DNA of 64,000 nucleotides from Sanguinoderma infundibulare (GCA_032821775.1 JAVLRN010000003.1:434001-498000), one strand, 5' to 3'. Shown: positions 1 through 12,596, numbered from the stretch's first letter. Numbers and translations are program-made. Notes: generated by a model from the letters alone, not told the origin.

Positions 1-984
1 CCAACGCAGTCGTGCAGTGCGAAAAGCATCTCCGGCCGATGTTCCGGCAGTGGTACAAGCTGATGTCTTCCTTCCGGATCCTTCTTCCACAAGCATCCTC
101 TCGCATCAACCACAAACTGAATCGCGAATTTGAGAAATCCTCCCCAGGTACGGTCTTCCACTCCATCCGGCCGTTTCAGATCATGAAGAAAGGCGCGAAT
201 GCGCACCAACCGGTCATCAAGCTCGTGCGCCCTAGGTGATCACAGGAAAGCTGAATACGGCGTAAAATCAACTTTGCCCACCCACGCAGACAGTGATGAA
301 TCCTGTGTAAACACCACGACTGAATCAACTTGACGGGACGCCTCACGCGCAAAGCCAAATGTTGTAGCGGGATGCAGGATGAAGTGCGCAAGGCTGTACT
401 TGTTGTCAATCCAATCATCAAAGTCGTCCTCTGGTTCCGGGCGATCACCCTCTTGTGCTGAGTGAAGTGATAGGCCATCCGGTGCGGTATGTGTCTTGCC
501 AGGAACATGGACCAGTTCGAAGTGGAACATGAGTGTCCCCATTATCCAGCGATTCATTGAAGCGGACGGCTGAATATCCGGGTTCACAAGCATGCTGCTG
601 ATATAACTCACATCAGTTTCGATGAAAAGGTTGCATGCGCCAACGAGCCACAGCTTGAGCGCGCAGAGCGAACGGAAAAGCCCATAAAGTTCCAACTTTG
701 GTTGCGAGAAACACCTCTTGTGCTCGTTAAAGGTAATGCTTCCAAAACGACTGAAGTAATGTTGAGTCAGGTCTTGAGAGTCCTCCTGCATGAGAACATA
801 ACCAACTGCAATTGGTGCAGTATCCACTCCCAAAATGATCGCAGCTCCTGAGTCATAGTTGATAGGCTGGAGAGCCAGAGAGTCAAGCAACGCTTGCTTG
901 AGATCCTCCATAGCCTTGCATTGTTCGAAGCTGAATTCAAATGGAACATCCTTCTGAGTTAAGGCAACCAAGGGTGCCGCACGA
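1..984 (-). pseudogene. Element A RNase H and start of integrase
   Basis: Continues the RT piece: joining at the target duplication gives FACRAAPLVAL, the same length as FAKLTHPLVQL in element B. The RNase H acidic residues are visible in ILGVDTAPIAVGY, KLELYGLFRSL and IETDVSYISSML, followed by the typical LVHVPGKTHTAPDGLS. After a TGA at 240-242 the same frame goes on with an integrase N-terminal region (VRIRAFLHDLKRPDG...WKKDPEG...PEHRPEMLFALHDCVG) to the window edge. It is a broken copy; the rest of integrase and the 3' LTR lie outside. Confidence 0.8.
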
Positions 985-2002
985 TGTAGGGTCCCCTACG
1001 TGCCCTGTGCCCAGAATCTTCGCATTCCATGTGGTTCCCTCTCGCACCGATCAGTCACCACCGTATGCACCATACACGACTCGGGTCCTTGGCCTTCCGC
1101 ATCGTGCAGGCTCTTCGGCTACCACGCGTATCTACCACGTGGTTACCACACATTGTGCGTGTCCCCCTTTGACCGCGCAGCTCCTCTTCCTCGCAGCCCG
1201 GTTACGCATATGGATTACGGGTGCCCTTGCACTCGGGGATCATTCGGTACATCCTCGATCGTATGCACATCTCATTACATACCACAGAACGTGCGGTGGC
1301 ATGGCACGGTGCCTTGTGGCTAGGCCTCCGATCAGTTTAGTATGATGCGTGACTATCTTCGACATGGTCATGATGCGTCAATCACGGTCATGTGTTGTAT
1401 CCGGCATGTACAGGATTCCTTGGCTCTTTTACGATACTGCATGTTTCAGCTCGTGGTTGATAGGTAGTTCTGTTGCAGGTGTCTCTCGGACTCTCTTTTA
1501 GGTTACAGTATGGTTCCACATGGGCTCTGTAGCTACATTTCAGAGCTGTGGTAGGCTAGTAGTGTTTGTGCCACTGCGTGGTATGCGCAGTGTGTCCCCT
1601 TTGTACTTAGTTTTGGATTGGTGTATGGATTCCACAGGCTACCCCTGGGCCTCAGATCTCTCGTCTCTCATACCTGCGTGCATATGACTCCCTTCGGGCT
1701 CCGAGTAGCCTCTCTGCATCGACTTCAAGCCTCTCTTTGCCAGTACATTGTGCAATTGCATGTACTCTGCATTGTTCTTCCTCCATAGTGCCCGTGCACA
1801 CCGATCGTATCCACCTCGTATACTACCGCATGGTAGTTGGCCTATGTGGCCACACCGTAGTTGAGTCTCCCCCCTTTCCCTACCGTTCGGTGGCCTTTAG
1901 GCTTGCAGCACACCTGTACCACCTCGCATCTTTCCGTCACGGCCTGTCCTTTCCCCACGTTGATCCTCCAGTTCTACGTGCAGGTTCCCCGTGCACGTTA
2001 CA
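985..2002 (+). repeat. Element B 5' LTR
   Basis: 1018-bp direct repeat matching 13329-14346, with TG...CA ends. A third copy is the solo LTR at 18936-23440. Long open frames inside it are not genes; they recur in every LTR copy. Confidence 0.9.
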
Positions 2003-2005
2003 TTT

Positions 2006-2025
2006 TGGAGCCCACCGTGAGGGGA
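2006..2025 (+). other. Element B primer binding site
   Basis: The sequence TGGAGCCCACCG and the eight bases after it start 3 nt downstream of the 5' LTR and open with TGG, the complement of a tRNA CCA end. The same 20 bases, with one difference, lie 3 nt after the 5' LTR of the otherwise different element C. I could not name the tRNA. Confidence 0.65.
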
Positions 2026-2372
2026 CTTCAGGTGCCATCTGTAGGTCCAAGGTGTCCCCGATGACACTCTCTCAAGACCCAGGGTTCCTACACAACCTTG
2101 CAGTTCTTTACACTCTAGCGAGAGCAAACCCGCCATCTCTGACCTACATCATTTCCGATCTGTACCGTCCACGTTTGCTCCGAACACACTCGTGCCCTGA
2201 CTACTGCACCGAACCGTACCACGCGTCCTGTGCAAGAGCCGCTTCGCTCGACACATCAACGGCTCCCAAGCCAGTCCGCAATGTCTGCGACCTTAAGGGT
2301 CTCGGAATCGACAGCTCAAACCTCGAATCTGTCCTCTCCGAACCACGTACATCCCGTAGACATGCTCTCACC

Positions 2373-3992
2373 ATGCAAACTCCATATTCTACCACTCCGA
2401 ACACACTGAACCCTCCTGTACCGAGTGGTTCATCTCGAATCCCGCAGCTGATCACTCCGTCCCGTTTCCCCCATGCTCAGTCATTGCAGACTCAGCAGCC
2501 CCCCCCATCTATGATGCAGAATCCACCGACAAGTGTCGCGGCCACCACGATGGCAGCAAAGGGCGCAAAGGCTATGCCCCTCTGCGGTGAGCGGACCTGT
2601 CTGAAATTCAACCTGGCACAAACGTGCGGTATCATATCCTACTTCGAGGATCTTAGGCAATTGTTCGACCGTCACGAGCTAGACAATGAAGAGGAGTGGA
2701 AGGACTTCGCGATCCACTACGTCGTGCCGACGGTCGCAGAAGCGTGGAAGTACATGCCCTCCTATATCAACAAGGCGGCCAAGTACAGTGAGTTCGAGAA
2801 GGAGGTGCTTGAGCTTTACCCCAACACGAATGAGAAGCAGATCTGGACGATTCAGAACCTCGACACGGTCATGGGCAAACGTGATCGTCTTGGCCCTGTT
2901 ACCACGTATGTGGAGTACCTCGAACATCACATTGAAGTCTTTCCAATCATCATGTACCTGAAGAAGGAAGGCCGGATCACAGAGGAGGTTGCAGGCGACG
3001 TGCTCCTCAAGGCACTTGCCGTGCCTATCCGGGTGCAGGTTATAGCACGCCTTGACGCGACGAATCTGAATGTGATCGGTGACATGCTGTGGCTGTTCGC
3101 GGAGATCCACGCTGCGATTCAGCACGTCATTCAGCGTCCCCGCATGTATGCAGCTGATCTCGTGCTGCACATCGCCTTTACTGAGCCACCCGCTCAGTAC
3201 TACACCCCAAGCGCACTGACTGGGTACCCCGCGCAGATGCACATGCCGAATCCTGCTCCAGCGGTCAAGGCGGAGCCATGCATTGAAATGTTCCAGGCCA
3301 TCCTAGACGGCATCGACCGACTTAACAAGAACATCACATCGAGCCGTGGCCCGCCTCGTCCCCCGACTCCACTGGCTGGTCGTTACGATGGCGTGGGCCG
3401 TCAGGACAACACGGGGCAAAGGAACGATGTGGGCATGGGACAAGGCCAGAATGCTCATCGAGATGGCTGCTTCTACTGTGGCAGTCCGGACTGTAGCATG
3501 CATAACTGTCGGGCAATTCACGACAACATGGCTGCGGGCAAGATTCGTCGTGACATGAGTGGTCGCATTGTGCTGGCTGACTACTTGCCCATCCCCAAAA
3601 CACCGCGCGGTCTCACAATCCAGGAGCGCATCAACATCGTGTTAGATGCACGCCGTGCTAACCAGCAAACTGCGCAGAACGCTCCTCAGAACGTGCCGCA
3701 GAACACTGCTCAGATGACCCTGGTGTTGGAAGGACTGGATGAAGGGGACCAGATCGACGCGGAAATCTTCGAGCTGTCCACCGAGGCTACAATGCGTAAG
3801 GTCGCACCTGGCAGACAGATCATGGACTACGTGCTCATCCCCCCAGGTCGTAAGCCCGTGTACAAGTCGACCGACCGCGTGCCTCCCGCTTCGCAGAATG
3901 CATCGAGCTTCACGTCGCCTAGTGCCCCTGATCAGCTGCCAGTTGACAAGGGGAAGCGCGTCGCGACGTACGGCGATGACACGCGTGATTAG
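2373..3992 (+). pseudogene. Element B gag
   Basis: The frame is open from inside the LTR to TAG at 3990-3992. ATG 2373 (MQTPYSTTPN) is the most likely start; ATG 2061 is an alternative. The product has a Pro/Ser-rich N-terminus, a capsid-like helical region (from about 2570, MPLCGERTCLKFNLA... to about 3170) and a zinc knuckle at about 3466-3510 (C-F-Y-C-G-S-P-D-C-S-M-H-N-C), of CX2CX4CX4C form as in element A. Gag packages the element RNA in a particle. The TAG probably replaces a sense codon, because element A reads through here and the protease region follows in the same frame. Coding is GC-rich compared with the neighbouring TIR elements. Confidence 0.75.
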
Positions 3993-4079
3993 TGGGCCGG
4001 TCCTATTCATCCTTTTGCAAGCGCACGCAATGCCACAAATGCGGTCCTTCCAGCAAAGGAGCCTCAGCCCACGAATGGC

Positions 4080-5114
4080 GTGGGCGACACACTCCCAAAG
4101 ACAGGACCCACGTTCAAGGCCATCGCCACGTGGCCGCATGAGCCTGCCTATAGAACGATGTTCCCCGAGCTCGACGCAGATGCGGAAGAACGCGTCGCTC
4201 AGTGTTTGCTCTCTGGAGGTTTGGAGATCTCATCGAAGGAGCTGCTTAGCATCGCGCCTGGTGTGTGACGTCACATCCATGACATCACAGCCGCACGCCG
4301 TTTGGCGAGCACACCAAAAGACAAGCCTTCGAATGCCGCGTTGATGCCCAGTTTGTGTAGTGCAACTACTGTGCAGTTACAGATGCAGGAGGACTGTCAT
4401 CCTTTGCAAGCATATATCGAGGAAGTAGATGATGAAGACGCTCCGAACCACGTGAAGGAAGTGCATGTTCTCAATCTATCAGCAGCTGATGCCTCCGAGG
4501 ACGGCCCTCTCGAGCTCGCAAATTTGACGGCAGACGATGAGCTACCGCGCGGTATACTTCGCCTTTCTGGAGACTCGGTGGAGGGCATTGACCCTGCCCG
4601 GTCTGCTATGTCGCACGTCCGCTTGCGCACGCTCTGGGTGATTGTCAGTGCCTCTTTGGTCACCAAATGCATCATCGACTGTGGCTGTCAGTTCATCTCC
4701 ATGAGCGAGGAGCGCTGTCTCAAGGTGGGCATCGCATACGATCCAAACGTCAACCTTCGCGCAGTTGCAGCGAACAGCTCGGTCAACCAGGTTCTAGGCG
4801 TCACGCGAAACGTCCCTATTACCATCGGTCGTGACATGACTGCGTACTTCCAGATCTTTATCATTCACAATGCATCGTACGATGTTCTCCTCGGTCACCC
4901 CTTCGACGCAATCTTCAACATGAAGTTTGAGAACCTGCCGGGAGAAAACCATGTCATCACCCTGACCTGTCCGACAATGGACGCGGTCCTGGTTATCCCC
5001 ACCTATCCGCATGGTGAATGTCCACCTCCGTCGCTGGCTCAGGTGCTGGTTTTCAAGGGTAGAGGAGTTAATACCAGACAACGAAGGAGCGACTGCTTTC
5101 ATCATAGAGTATGA
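4080..5114 (+). pseudogene. Element B protease region
   Basis: Same frame as gag. The leader DADAEERVAQCLLSGGLE...LLSIAPGV matches the one in element A and is interrupted by TGA 4266-4268. The retropepsin-like part has CIIDCGCQFISMSEE, where D-S/T-G is expected, and ASYDVLLGHPFDAIF. Asp is present but the second motif residue is Cys. The frame becomes non-homologous near 5050, where the RT frame takes over at CTGGTTTTCAAGG; element A has GGGTTTTC at the same place, so this copy appears to have one G fewer. Confidence 0.65.
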
Positions 5115-6880
5115 TCGAAATCGTGGTACTGCTTCCTTCACCTCGTATACCCCGATTCCAAGTCTGGACAGCTCCTCTATTTGTTCTGCATATCTTTTGT
5201 CATGCAATCAGAAGGTTTTACCTCCTGATAAGTCTACCTTTTTCACTTCTCAGTTTCGTTACGATATATGTCTTCTGAACACAGAAAATGGTTTACTGCG
5301 TGGTGCCTTTTCTACACCACGGGGTCTGCATCATTCTGCTGAATCTTTCACATACGATATCGACTCTACTATACAAAACAATACAACACTGTCCGATTCC
5401 TTCATCGAAGTTCCAATTGCGCCCCTTTATGCACGCTCTTCAACTCCATCTCTGATATACCCTGAAGTTTCGTTTCCGCTCACTGCTAATCTGTATGAAC
5501 TAGGTTACGACGTGCCACAACAGCGCGACTCTCTAGCAGCCGACGATGCGGCCGAGATCTTCCTCTCTCTCAAGAAGAAGTACAAGCCTGCCGCATTGAA
5601 GGTTCGCCCGCTCCAGATGGAGCTCCCCGACCGTTTCCGCATTGTTCGGTGCATTGTAGGTGACCCCCTCACAGACATGCCCGAACTCGACCCGAATCCC
5701 CCTCCGTTTACGCCTGGTGTTCGCTATACAATGGAACGACACGACGCGATGTGAAAGGCCCATTCCCACCTCCTCAACGACACGGAGCTCGACGTTCTCG
5801 ACGATCTCATCAAGAAACAGGAGCTGGGCATCGCTTGGGATGACTCCAAGCGTGGTCAGTTTCGATGCGACTTCTTTCCTCTGATCGAGATCCCCACCAT
5901 ACCGCACAAGCCTTGGGTTCTCAAGAACTTCCCGATACCGCCTGGTCTGTACAAGGAGGTCTGCAGAATCATCCAGAAGAAGATCGACAGCGGGGTTTAT
6001 GAACCGTCGAACTCGTTCTACCGCTCGAACTGGTTCTGCGTGCTCAAGAAGGATGGAAAGAGTCTCCGCATTGTGCATAGTCTCGAGCCGCTCAATGCGG
6101 TCACCATACAACACTCCAGTGTTCCACCTCTCCCCGAACACCTCGCCGAACAATTCGCCGGTCGACTGTGCCTAGCTCTCCTCGATCTCTACGTCGGTTA
6201 CAATGAGTGAGAAATAGCAGAGTCGTCGTGCGATTTGACCACCTTCCAGACCCCCTACAGCGCGCACCGCCTGGTAATGCTGCCCATGGGCTGGTCTAAC
6301 TCCGTTCCCATCTTCCACGATGACATTATATTCATACTCCAGGATGAAATTCCCCACTGCACAATTCTGTACGTCGATGATGTACCCGTTAAGGGACCTG
6401 AGAGCGACTATCGCTTGGCAGATGGCTCTTACAAGATGATCAAGGTGAACCCTAAAGTGCGACGTTTCGTATACGAGCACTTCGGCAACCTTATGCGGAT
6501 CCAACAACATATCATGTACTCCGGTGAGACGTTCTCAGGTCTGAAGTACGTCGCATTCGTTCTCGACAGCATGGTAATCGGCCACCACTGCACACTGATC
6601 GGTCGACTGCTGGACATCGACCGCGTCCGCGTGGTTACTGCTTGGGGGCCGTGCCGTGACCTTTCAGATGTTCGTGCCTTCCTAGGGACTATCGGTGTCG
6701 TGCGCATTTTCATCCTCAACTTCGCGAAGCTCACGCATCCTCTCGTGCAGCTGACCTGCAAGGACATCAAGTTTGAGTGGGGCGCCGTGCAGGACGAAGC
6801 GATGGCCATGTTGAAGCAGGTGCTGATGGACTCCCTGCGCTTCATGCGCTCAACTACGAGTCGGACGCTCCTGTCATCCT
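5050..6880 (+). pseudogene. Element B reverse transcriptase
   Basis: One frame from about 5050 (FSRVEELIPDNEGATAFI) to 6880 with TGA at 5752-5754 and 6208-6210. It contains KKKYKPAALKVRPLQ, KPWVLKNFPIPPGL, VYEPSNSFYRSNWFCVLKKD, HSLEPLNAVTIQHSSVPP, LPMGWSNSVPIFHDDIIFI and the catalytic strand ILYVDDVPVKGP, with an intact YVDD box. It then has DLSDVRAFLGTIGVVRIF. A frame change of one base near 6833 (around GACTCCCTGCGC) moves the coding into the RNase H/integrase frame (ALHALNYESDAPV). The enzyme would copy element RNA into DNA; this copy cannot. Confidence 0.8.
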
Positions 6881-8684
6881 AGGTGTCGATACATCTTGGA
6901 TGGCGGTCGGATTCCTTCTGTGCCAACAGGACCCAAAGAAGCCCTCCATACAGTACTACAACCGCTTCGGCTCAATCACGCTCAACGCGCGCGAGCAGCA
7001 TTTCTCGCAACTGAAATTGGAGATCTATGGTCTTTACCGCGTGTTAGGCGCTCTTCGCCTGTGGCTGGTTGGCGTTCGACACTTCATCGTTGAGGTCGAT
7101 GCGTGGTACATCCAAGGGATGCTCTCGAACCCTGACATTGTCCCATCCGCGTCCATTAACTGGTGGATCATGTCCATCCTAATGTTCCACTTCGAGCTCG
7201 TGCACGTACCAGGCGAGCGCCACGCGCCGGATGGTCTTTCGTGTCATCCCCCACAAGAAGGGGATCCTCCACCGGAAGACGACGACTTCGAAGAGTGGGT
7301 CGACAAGCTCTACGGTTTCACTGCAGAAGTAATCCGGCCTCCTTGCCTTGGCGATGCCCCGTTGCGCTCCAAGGAGGAACTCCCGTGCCCTGCGGAACCA
7401 CGCGTTTCCACGCCGTTGCAGATTCTGATGCAGATGCTCGATACCACGCGTGATGCTCATCCGGAGAACAAACCGGACCGCACCCTGTCAGATGACGCAT
7501 TTTCCCGTAGGCCCTCTGTGCTCGAGGTGGAGAAGCAGGTCCTCGCGGTTATGAGGTTCTTACACAACCTGCAGCGTCCGACAGGTCTCGATGAGCGACA
7601 ATTCGAGGGCTTCTACAAGTTCGCTCTTCAGTTCACTCTTGACAAGCACAGTTTCTTGTGGAAGCGACATGCGGAGGATGCGCACCATAAGGTAATCCCT
7701 CCCGCACACCGACCTGAGATCCTCCACGACTTGCATGACCGTATTGGACACCGTGGATACTTCGCTACATGCGCGTTCATCTGTGACCGCTTCTGGTGGC
7801 CGGACATGATCTCTGACATCAAGTGGTATGTTCGGATGTGCCATCTCTGTCAAGTGCGCCAGACAACAAAGATCATCATCCCTGTGACTGTCTTGTACCC
7901 CACCGCTCTGATTATCAAGGTCCACGTTGACTCCGCGCGAATGCCTGGACTGCACAAGTTTCTCGTTCACACGCAGTGCGCGACTACATCTTGGCTGGAA
8001 GCTCGCGCCGTAACCTCTGAGGGCGCATGCACGCTCGGCGAGTTCCTTTTCCAGGACATCATCGCGCAGTGGAATGCAGTCAGCGAGATCATCTCCGACA
8101 ACAGTTCCCCATGGGTGAAGGCGCTCGAGTATCTCGCGTCCAAATACCATATAAACCACATCTGCATCTCTGGCTACAACTCGCGCACGAACGGCGTCAT
8201 TGAAAGCCCTCACCACCCGATGCGCGACATTCTTTTCAAGGCGACAGATGGCGATGGCAAGAAGTGGGCAACCCAGCTCCACTCTGTGCTGTGGGCCGAC
8301 CGCACGACCACGCATCGTAGGCTAGGCTGTTCCCCTTACTTTGCACTCACTGGCATGCACCCAGTGTTGCCGCTCGACATCGTCGAAGCCATGTACCTCG
8401 CTCCGACCGCCAACAGCGTCCTTACAACAGAGGACCTGTTAGCTCATCACGCGGTGACCTTGCAGAAGCGCGAGCACCAGATCGCTCTCATCCGCTCGGT
8501 GGTCTATGAAGCGAGAGTGACTGCTGTCAAGCGGCTCAAGGAGCTGTACCGCCGTACTGTGCGCAATTACGACTGCAAGCCGAACACCTTGGTTCTTCTG
8601 CGCAACATGGCGATTGAGAAGTCCCTCAACAGGAAGATGTGTCCGTGCTACCTGGGGCCTTACCTCGTCATCACCCGCAACTGA
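6830..8684 (+). pseudogene. Element B RNase H and integrase
   Basis: RNase H acidic residues appear in ILGVDTSWMAVGF, KLEIYGLYRVL and VEVDAWYIQGML. Integrase follows with its HHCC finger (HDRIGH...CHLC near 7730-7850) and the D,D-35-E core: VHVDSARMPG, IISDNSSPW and NGVIESPHHPMRD (7915-8225). A C-terminal GPY-like strand ends at TGA 8682-8684, where Arg or Trp is expected. The frame continues past it (GKAYILSKLNGAVFD) and stays open through the first polypurine tract to 9185. This is the most intact part of element B. Confidence 0.85.
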
Positions 8685-8952
8685 GGAAAGGCGTACATCC
8701 TCTCCAAGCTCAACGGTGCTGTCTTTGACCGCCCCATCGCAGTGTTCTGGGTCATATCCTACCTCGCACAAATGGAGGCTATTGACGTACCGTGCGGTTG
8801 GTTAGACGCCGACATGCATTGTATATGTGACCTCGAAGTCTCTTCAGACAAGGCGAGGGTGCTGACGACTTTGACACCGATCTTGTGGATGACGTTTGAG
8901 CCACCCTGTTCTAGCTGCCTTGCTGAGCAGTCGACCGGGACGGTTGACATTT

Positions 8953-8966
8953 CAGTGGGGGGGAGA
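8953..8966 (+). other. Internal copy of element B polypurine tract
   Basis: CAGTGGGGGGGAGA is the same 14 bases as the tract directly before the 3' LTR (13315-13328). This copy lies just after integrase, about 4.36 kb upstream of the 3' LTR. It may mark the original 3' end of the element before the accessory gene was gained, or be a second plus-strand priming site. Confidence 0.6.
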
Positions 8967-9390
8967 GATAGGTGCTGGCTACTGCGCGGTTGCGCATGGA
9001 CTTTGGTTTCTTTGCTGCTTATACGACATAGACTCTATTTCTCCATCCCTCCTCTTTACTTACATGACAGACACGACTTCCTCTCACGTGATGACATTTT
9101 TCTAGCACACAGCTATTCTATTTCTGCTACTATACTATATATAACAAGACATGATTTACAACGTGAAAGACACAATGCGAGATGACACTATGGACGAGAT
9201 ATACGAAGGACAGAGAGATTACGGTGATATACGATACTATGACTTTTCAAGGACTTTTTATCGGTCTTTTTCTACTTTTCTGCGAGACGAGACTGAAGCG
9301 ACAGGACGGGACAGGGAATGCACCGCGTGGTGCAGATATCCTACATGACAGAACCACAGCACGACCAAGAAAGGGATGGTGACGGCCCAT
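8967..9390. other. Spacer after integrase
   Basis: AT-richer sequence with no supported gene. It would be the 3' flank of the antisense gene that ends at 9391. Confidence 0.5.
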
Positions 9391-10958
9391 CTACTTGCGC
9401 AAAGATGACGGCTCCTCGCTGCCCCAATGCGGCACCCACTCTGACTGGTACTGGCCAAACCGCAGCCCAGTTTGCTCTTCCTCTTCCTTCATGAGGAAGT
9501 CCATCACCATGCAGTCAAGCTTCATGCACAGACCAAGGTGGGCGAACTCCTTGTGGATGTGCAGGACCTCGCCATCCAAGAGCGAGAGCCTGTCCATGAT
9601 GATGCCTGACAATGCGCCGGGAGCAACAGCATGAGAAGACGATGGTCCTGCAGCAGGCACGACGACAGGCCCAGCAGCTGCGACCATTCCCCCGCTTGCA
9701 GGGGCCTCAGCAGGAGCGGGGTCTGACAAGATGGGTGGGAAGTCGAAGTCCATGGAGTCGTCGGTGCGCAGGGTGATCTCGTCCTCCGTGGGGTTCTCTG
9801 TGGTGGTAGGAGCCTCATCGAAGTGGGGCACGGCGCTGGACGACGATGTGGCGAGGGTGACTGCCAGGGTTTGTGACGAGGTGGGCTCGTCGAAGTCATC
9901 GCGCACTGGCTCCTCTGGGTCCAGGAGGGTCTCTTTGTCATCCGGGACCGAGTGCAGCAGGTAGTCGAGCATGTCGTCCAGCACTGCGGGCAGATCCCTG
10001 ACATCGTACCAGAAGGGAGTAGGGCTGGTGCGAGGAGGTTCGAACTTCGCCTGTTTGAGGTGGGCTTCCAGCAGGGATGCATCGTCAACTGTAAGGTGCC
10101 AGTCCGGGTGCACCTCGACGTGCCGAAGGATGGCCTCGATGACCGCGCGGTCCTTGCCCTTGAGCGTCGAGGGGATCGAGTGACCAACGCCGTTGAAGAT
10201 GGCGATGACGGCCGAGTTCCAACGGATCTCCCCAGTGCGACTATGCATAATACGGCGGCACAAGATGTGCTTGCGCATGCATTCCACGCAGCGGATCGCC
10301 TCTGGGTGCGGCTCGCAGTCGCCGTCTGGTTGGCACCTGTCGCACCGCGTGGTACTCCACGACACGAACGATACCTTGCTGCTGCCGCACTTGTGCATTT
10401 TCTTGGTGTTGGAAGGTGTTTCTGGCTGCTCTGCAGCCTTGCGCTTAGCACCGACGGGACGAGGCTGTGGACCCTTTTTGGCCGTGGACGATGCGGACGT
10501 GCGCGGCATGGCTGTCTTGGGCGCGGTGTCTTCCTCGGACAAGTTGACTTCAATGGCGGCGTTGACAGTGCCAGCGCGGGCCTTCCCCTTTTTGCTGCCC
10601 ATGTTCATCTTCTTCTGGCGGGGGGTGGGAGGAGGGAGCATGCTGGGTTGGGCAGTGGTGCATGACCACGTGGAAGGACGAGAAACGACGGACGAGCTCC
10701 CAGTGGACATTCGGACATTGGGCCTTGCGATAAGAGGCTTTGGTGCAATGGACGACGCGGCTGGCACACTGGCGGCTGGGCATGCGCTTGATGCGGATGT
10801 CCCTTCCTCCGCAAAGGTGGCTTGCTGCTCCTCGTCTGGAGAGCGGAGGTCAGCGAGCGTCTTCAAGCAGCGTCTGGGTGACTTACAATCACGCACAGCC
10901 TGGGTCTCGACCTTGCGGGTTTGTGTCAGCTCTGCGAAGACCGCATCGATGCGACCGT
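9391..10958 (-). CDS. Antisense accessory gene of element B, 3' part, with Zn2Cys6-like cluster
   Basis: Minus-strand frame open from the E solo LTR (10958) to a stop at 9391, over 500 codons. From the N-terminal side it has IDAVFAELTQTRKVETQAV (possible helix), a long Ser/Ala/Pro-rich basic stretch (KKMNMGSKKGKARA), and a cysteine cluster at about 10255-10345 spaced CX2CX5CX8CX2CX6C (CDRC...CVECMRKHILC). That resembles a fungal Zn2Cys6 cluster with one residue missing in the first loop. An acidic/Pro region and a helical C-terminus (LSLLDGEVLHIHKEF...MDFLMKEEEE) follow. Zn2Cys6 proteins usually bind DNA; a regulatory role here is inference. It reads opposite to gag-pol. Its 5' part was separated by the solo LTR and no single frame crosses that junction, so this copy is probably broken. 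Confidence 0.55.
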
Positions 10959-11893
10959 TGATACACTATCCCAGGGCCTGTGGACAGTCGGGACGACCAA
11001 GGGCTGAGGGAGGCGAGGTCGGAGCGACGTCGCCGGCATGGAGGGTGAGTACGGTCTCGAGTTCCCTTTGGTCGCGATCGCAACAAGTGCCGGGGAGAGG
11101 GGAGAAAAGTCAAACGAAGCTGGAGGATGAAAGTCGCGGTAGAAGTCGTGTGACGAGTCGCTGTCACAAGGTCACAGTCGGGGGTCGCTGTCGCTGTCAC
11201 AAGTCGCAATCACAGTCACTAGCTATACCCAGAGGGGGATGATGTCGAGTTGCGGTCGCTCGCCGGAGAAATGAGAGGTGAAAGTGGGGGGATCCGAGAT
11301 TGTGTGCCCAAACAGCCGTTGACTGGGTTAAGTACATCGAGCCTGTAACTACGCGCGACAACTATAGTCTAGCCTGCCTCGCGGCGATGAGCGCCCGCGA
11401 CAACCCATGTCGGAAACCCATCAGAACATCAGCGACCGTCACAAGGCCGTGACTGGTTGTGCGACTTGGGGTCAGCTCACCTTGTCGTCGCATGGTCGTG
11501 CAATGTCGCTGGTCATCGGTGATCGCAGTGGGGGGTCGTGACCGATACCTGTCACCAAGACCAACTAGTGAGAGACGACTCACAGACCATCGCGCGACGC
11601 GACTGTAAAGATGCTGAACAACTTAACTTGTGGCCCGCCGCTGCGCCACCACGTGCGTGGCGCAGACGGTCGGGCCGGCTCGCTGTGGCCGCCAACTCAG
11701 ACCGATTGGAGAAGTCATGCTGGTAACAGGAATCGTCGGCATTCCAGGCCTTCGCCTCGCGCCGTAGGGTCGGCACACCATGCGACCCCCGATGCCATCG
11801 GCGACTCGGGAACCCCCACACCGTCGCGTGGTGCACTGTCCGGAAGGGGTAGTCGCGTCAACTTCCACGGCCAGAAGCGTCGGGTGCGCATCA
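10959..11893. repeat. E solo LTR, copy 1 (inside element B)
   Basis: 935-bp unit starting TGATACACTATCCCAGGG and ending GGTGCGCATCA, matching 16419-17352. It has TG...CA ends and no internal element. Flanks are CCGT (10955-10958) and CCGG (11894-11897), a 4-bp duplication with one mismatch. It splits the antisense gene of element B. Its orientation relative to a parent element is unknown. Confidence 0.75.
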
Positions 11894-12161
11894 CCGGCAG
11901 CACCAGGTCAGGAAGTGCGGTGACCGCCTCGAGAAACTGGTTGTGGAGCTCGCTCCGTGCGACAGTGTTGCGCGAGTCGCTGAGCGAGATGAGCTCGCTG
12001 ATGAGGCAGACGAGTGGCACAACATCGGTGGCCAGGTGGTCGAGCCAGGGCAAGATGTAGTGCACGCGCAGGTCTTGAAGCGTGACCATGTGGAGTTCGG
12101 TGGAGGAGCGACTCATGGCGGAGAGACAGGTGATGAGGGGTAGGCGAGGAAGTGGGTGCAC
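11894..12161 (-). CDS. Antisense accessory gene of element B, middle part
   Basis: Minus-strand open frame immediately beyond the solo LTR: ...MVTLQDLRVHYILPWLDH...VCLISELISLSDSRN...FLEAVTALPDLVLP. It looks helical and leucine-rich. I do not recognise a family. It lies between the two better-supported parts of the antisense gene and may be one of its exons. Between 12162 and 12596 no convincing exon is visible. Confidence 0.35.
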
Positions 12162-12596
12162 AAAAGAGGCAACAACTCCCGATGCTCAAGTCTATATGGC
12201 TGCCTTGGACGTCCTCTCTCTGCTTCTGTGCGACTTCAGGAAGTGTTCCTCAGGGTCCACACCATGCGAGCAGCACCGAGCGGTTGGCGCATCCATTATG
12301 TCACACATCAAGCTTCTACCCATCTTCGGATTCCAAATCACAGCATGCGCATTTCGACTACCTAATCCGTCCAGAAGCACCGCCTTTTTCCTCAATCATT
12401 TCTAATTGTCCTCTATTGACCTCAAGTCGCTCCGCTGATCACCGGATACCATGCGTGGCGGTCACCAGGCTTCGACCGCACTGTCGACGGCGTTCATCTT
12501 ATGTCAAGTCGTCAGCTTCCACCCATCCGCGTTGGGATGCATTGACTCACCACGCTTCGCTGGACCGGTTGGAGAGCCCTTGTTCGGCTGCCGGCC

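Noticed and set aside
985..2002. Open frames inside the B-family LTRs as genes
   Set aside because: The same frames recur in each LTR copy with substitutions that ignore codon position; they only appear to extend gag upstream.
9395..11242. Long plus-strand open frames opposite the antisense gene of element B
   Set aside because: They are GC-rich shadows of the minus-strand frame; no motif or composition supports them.
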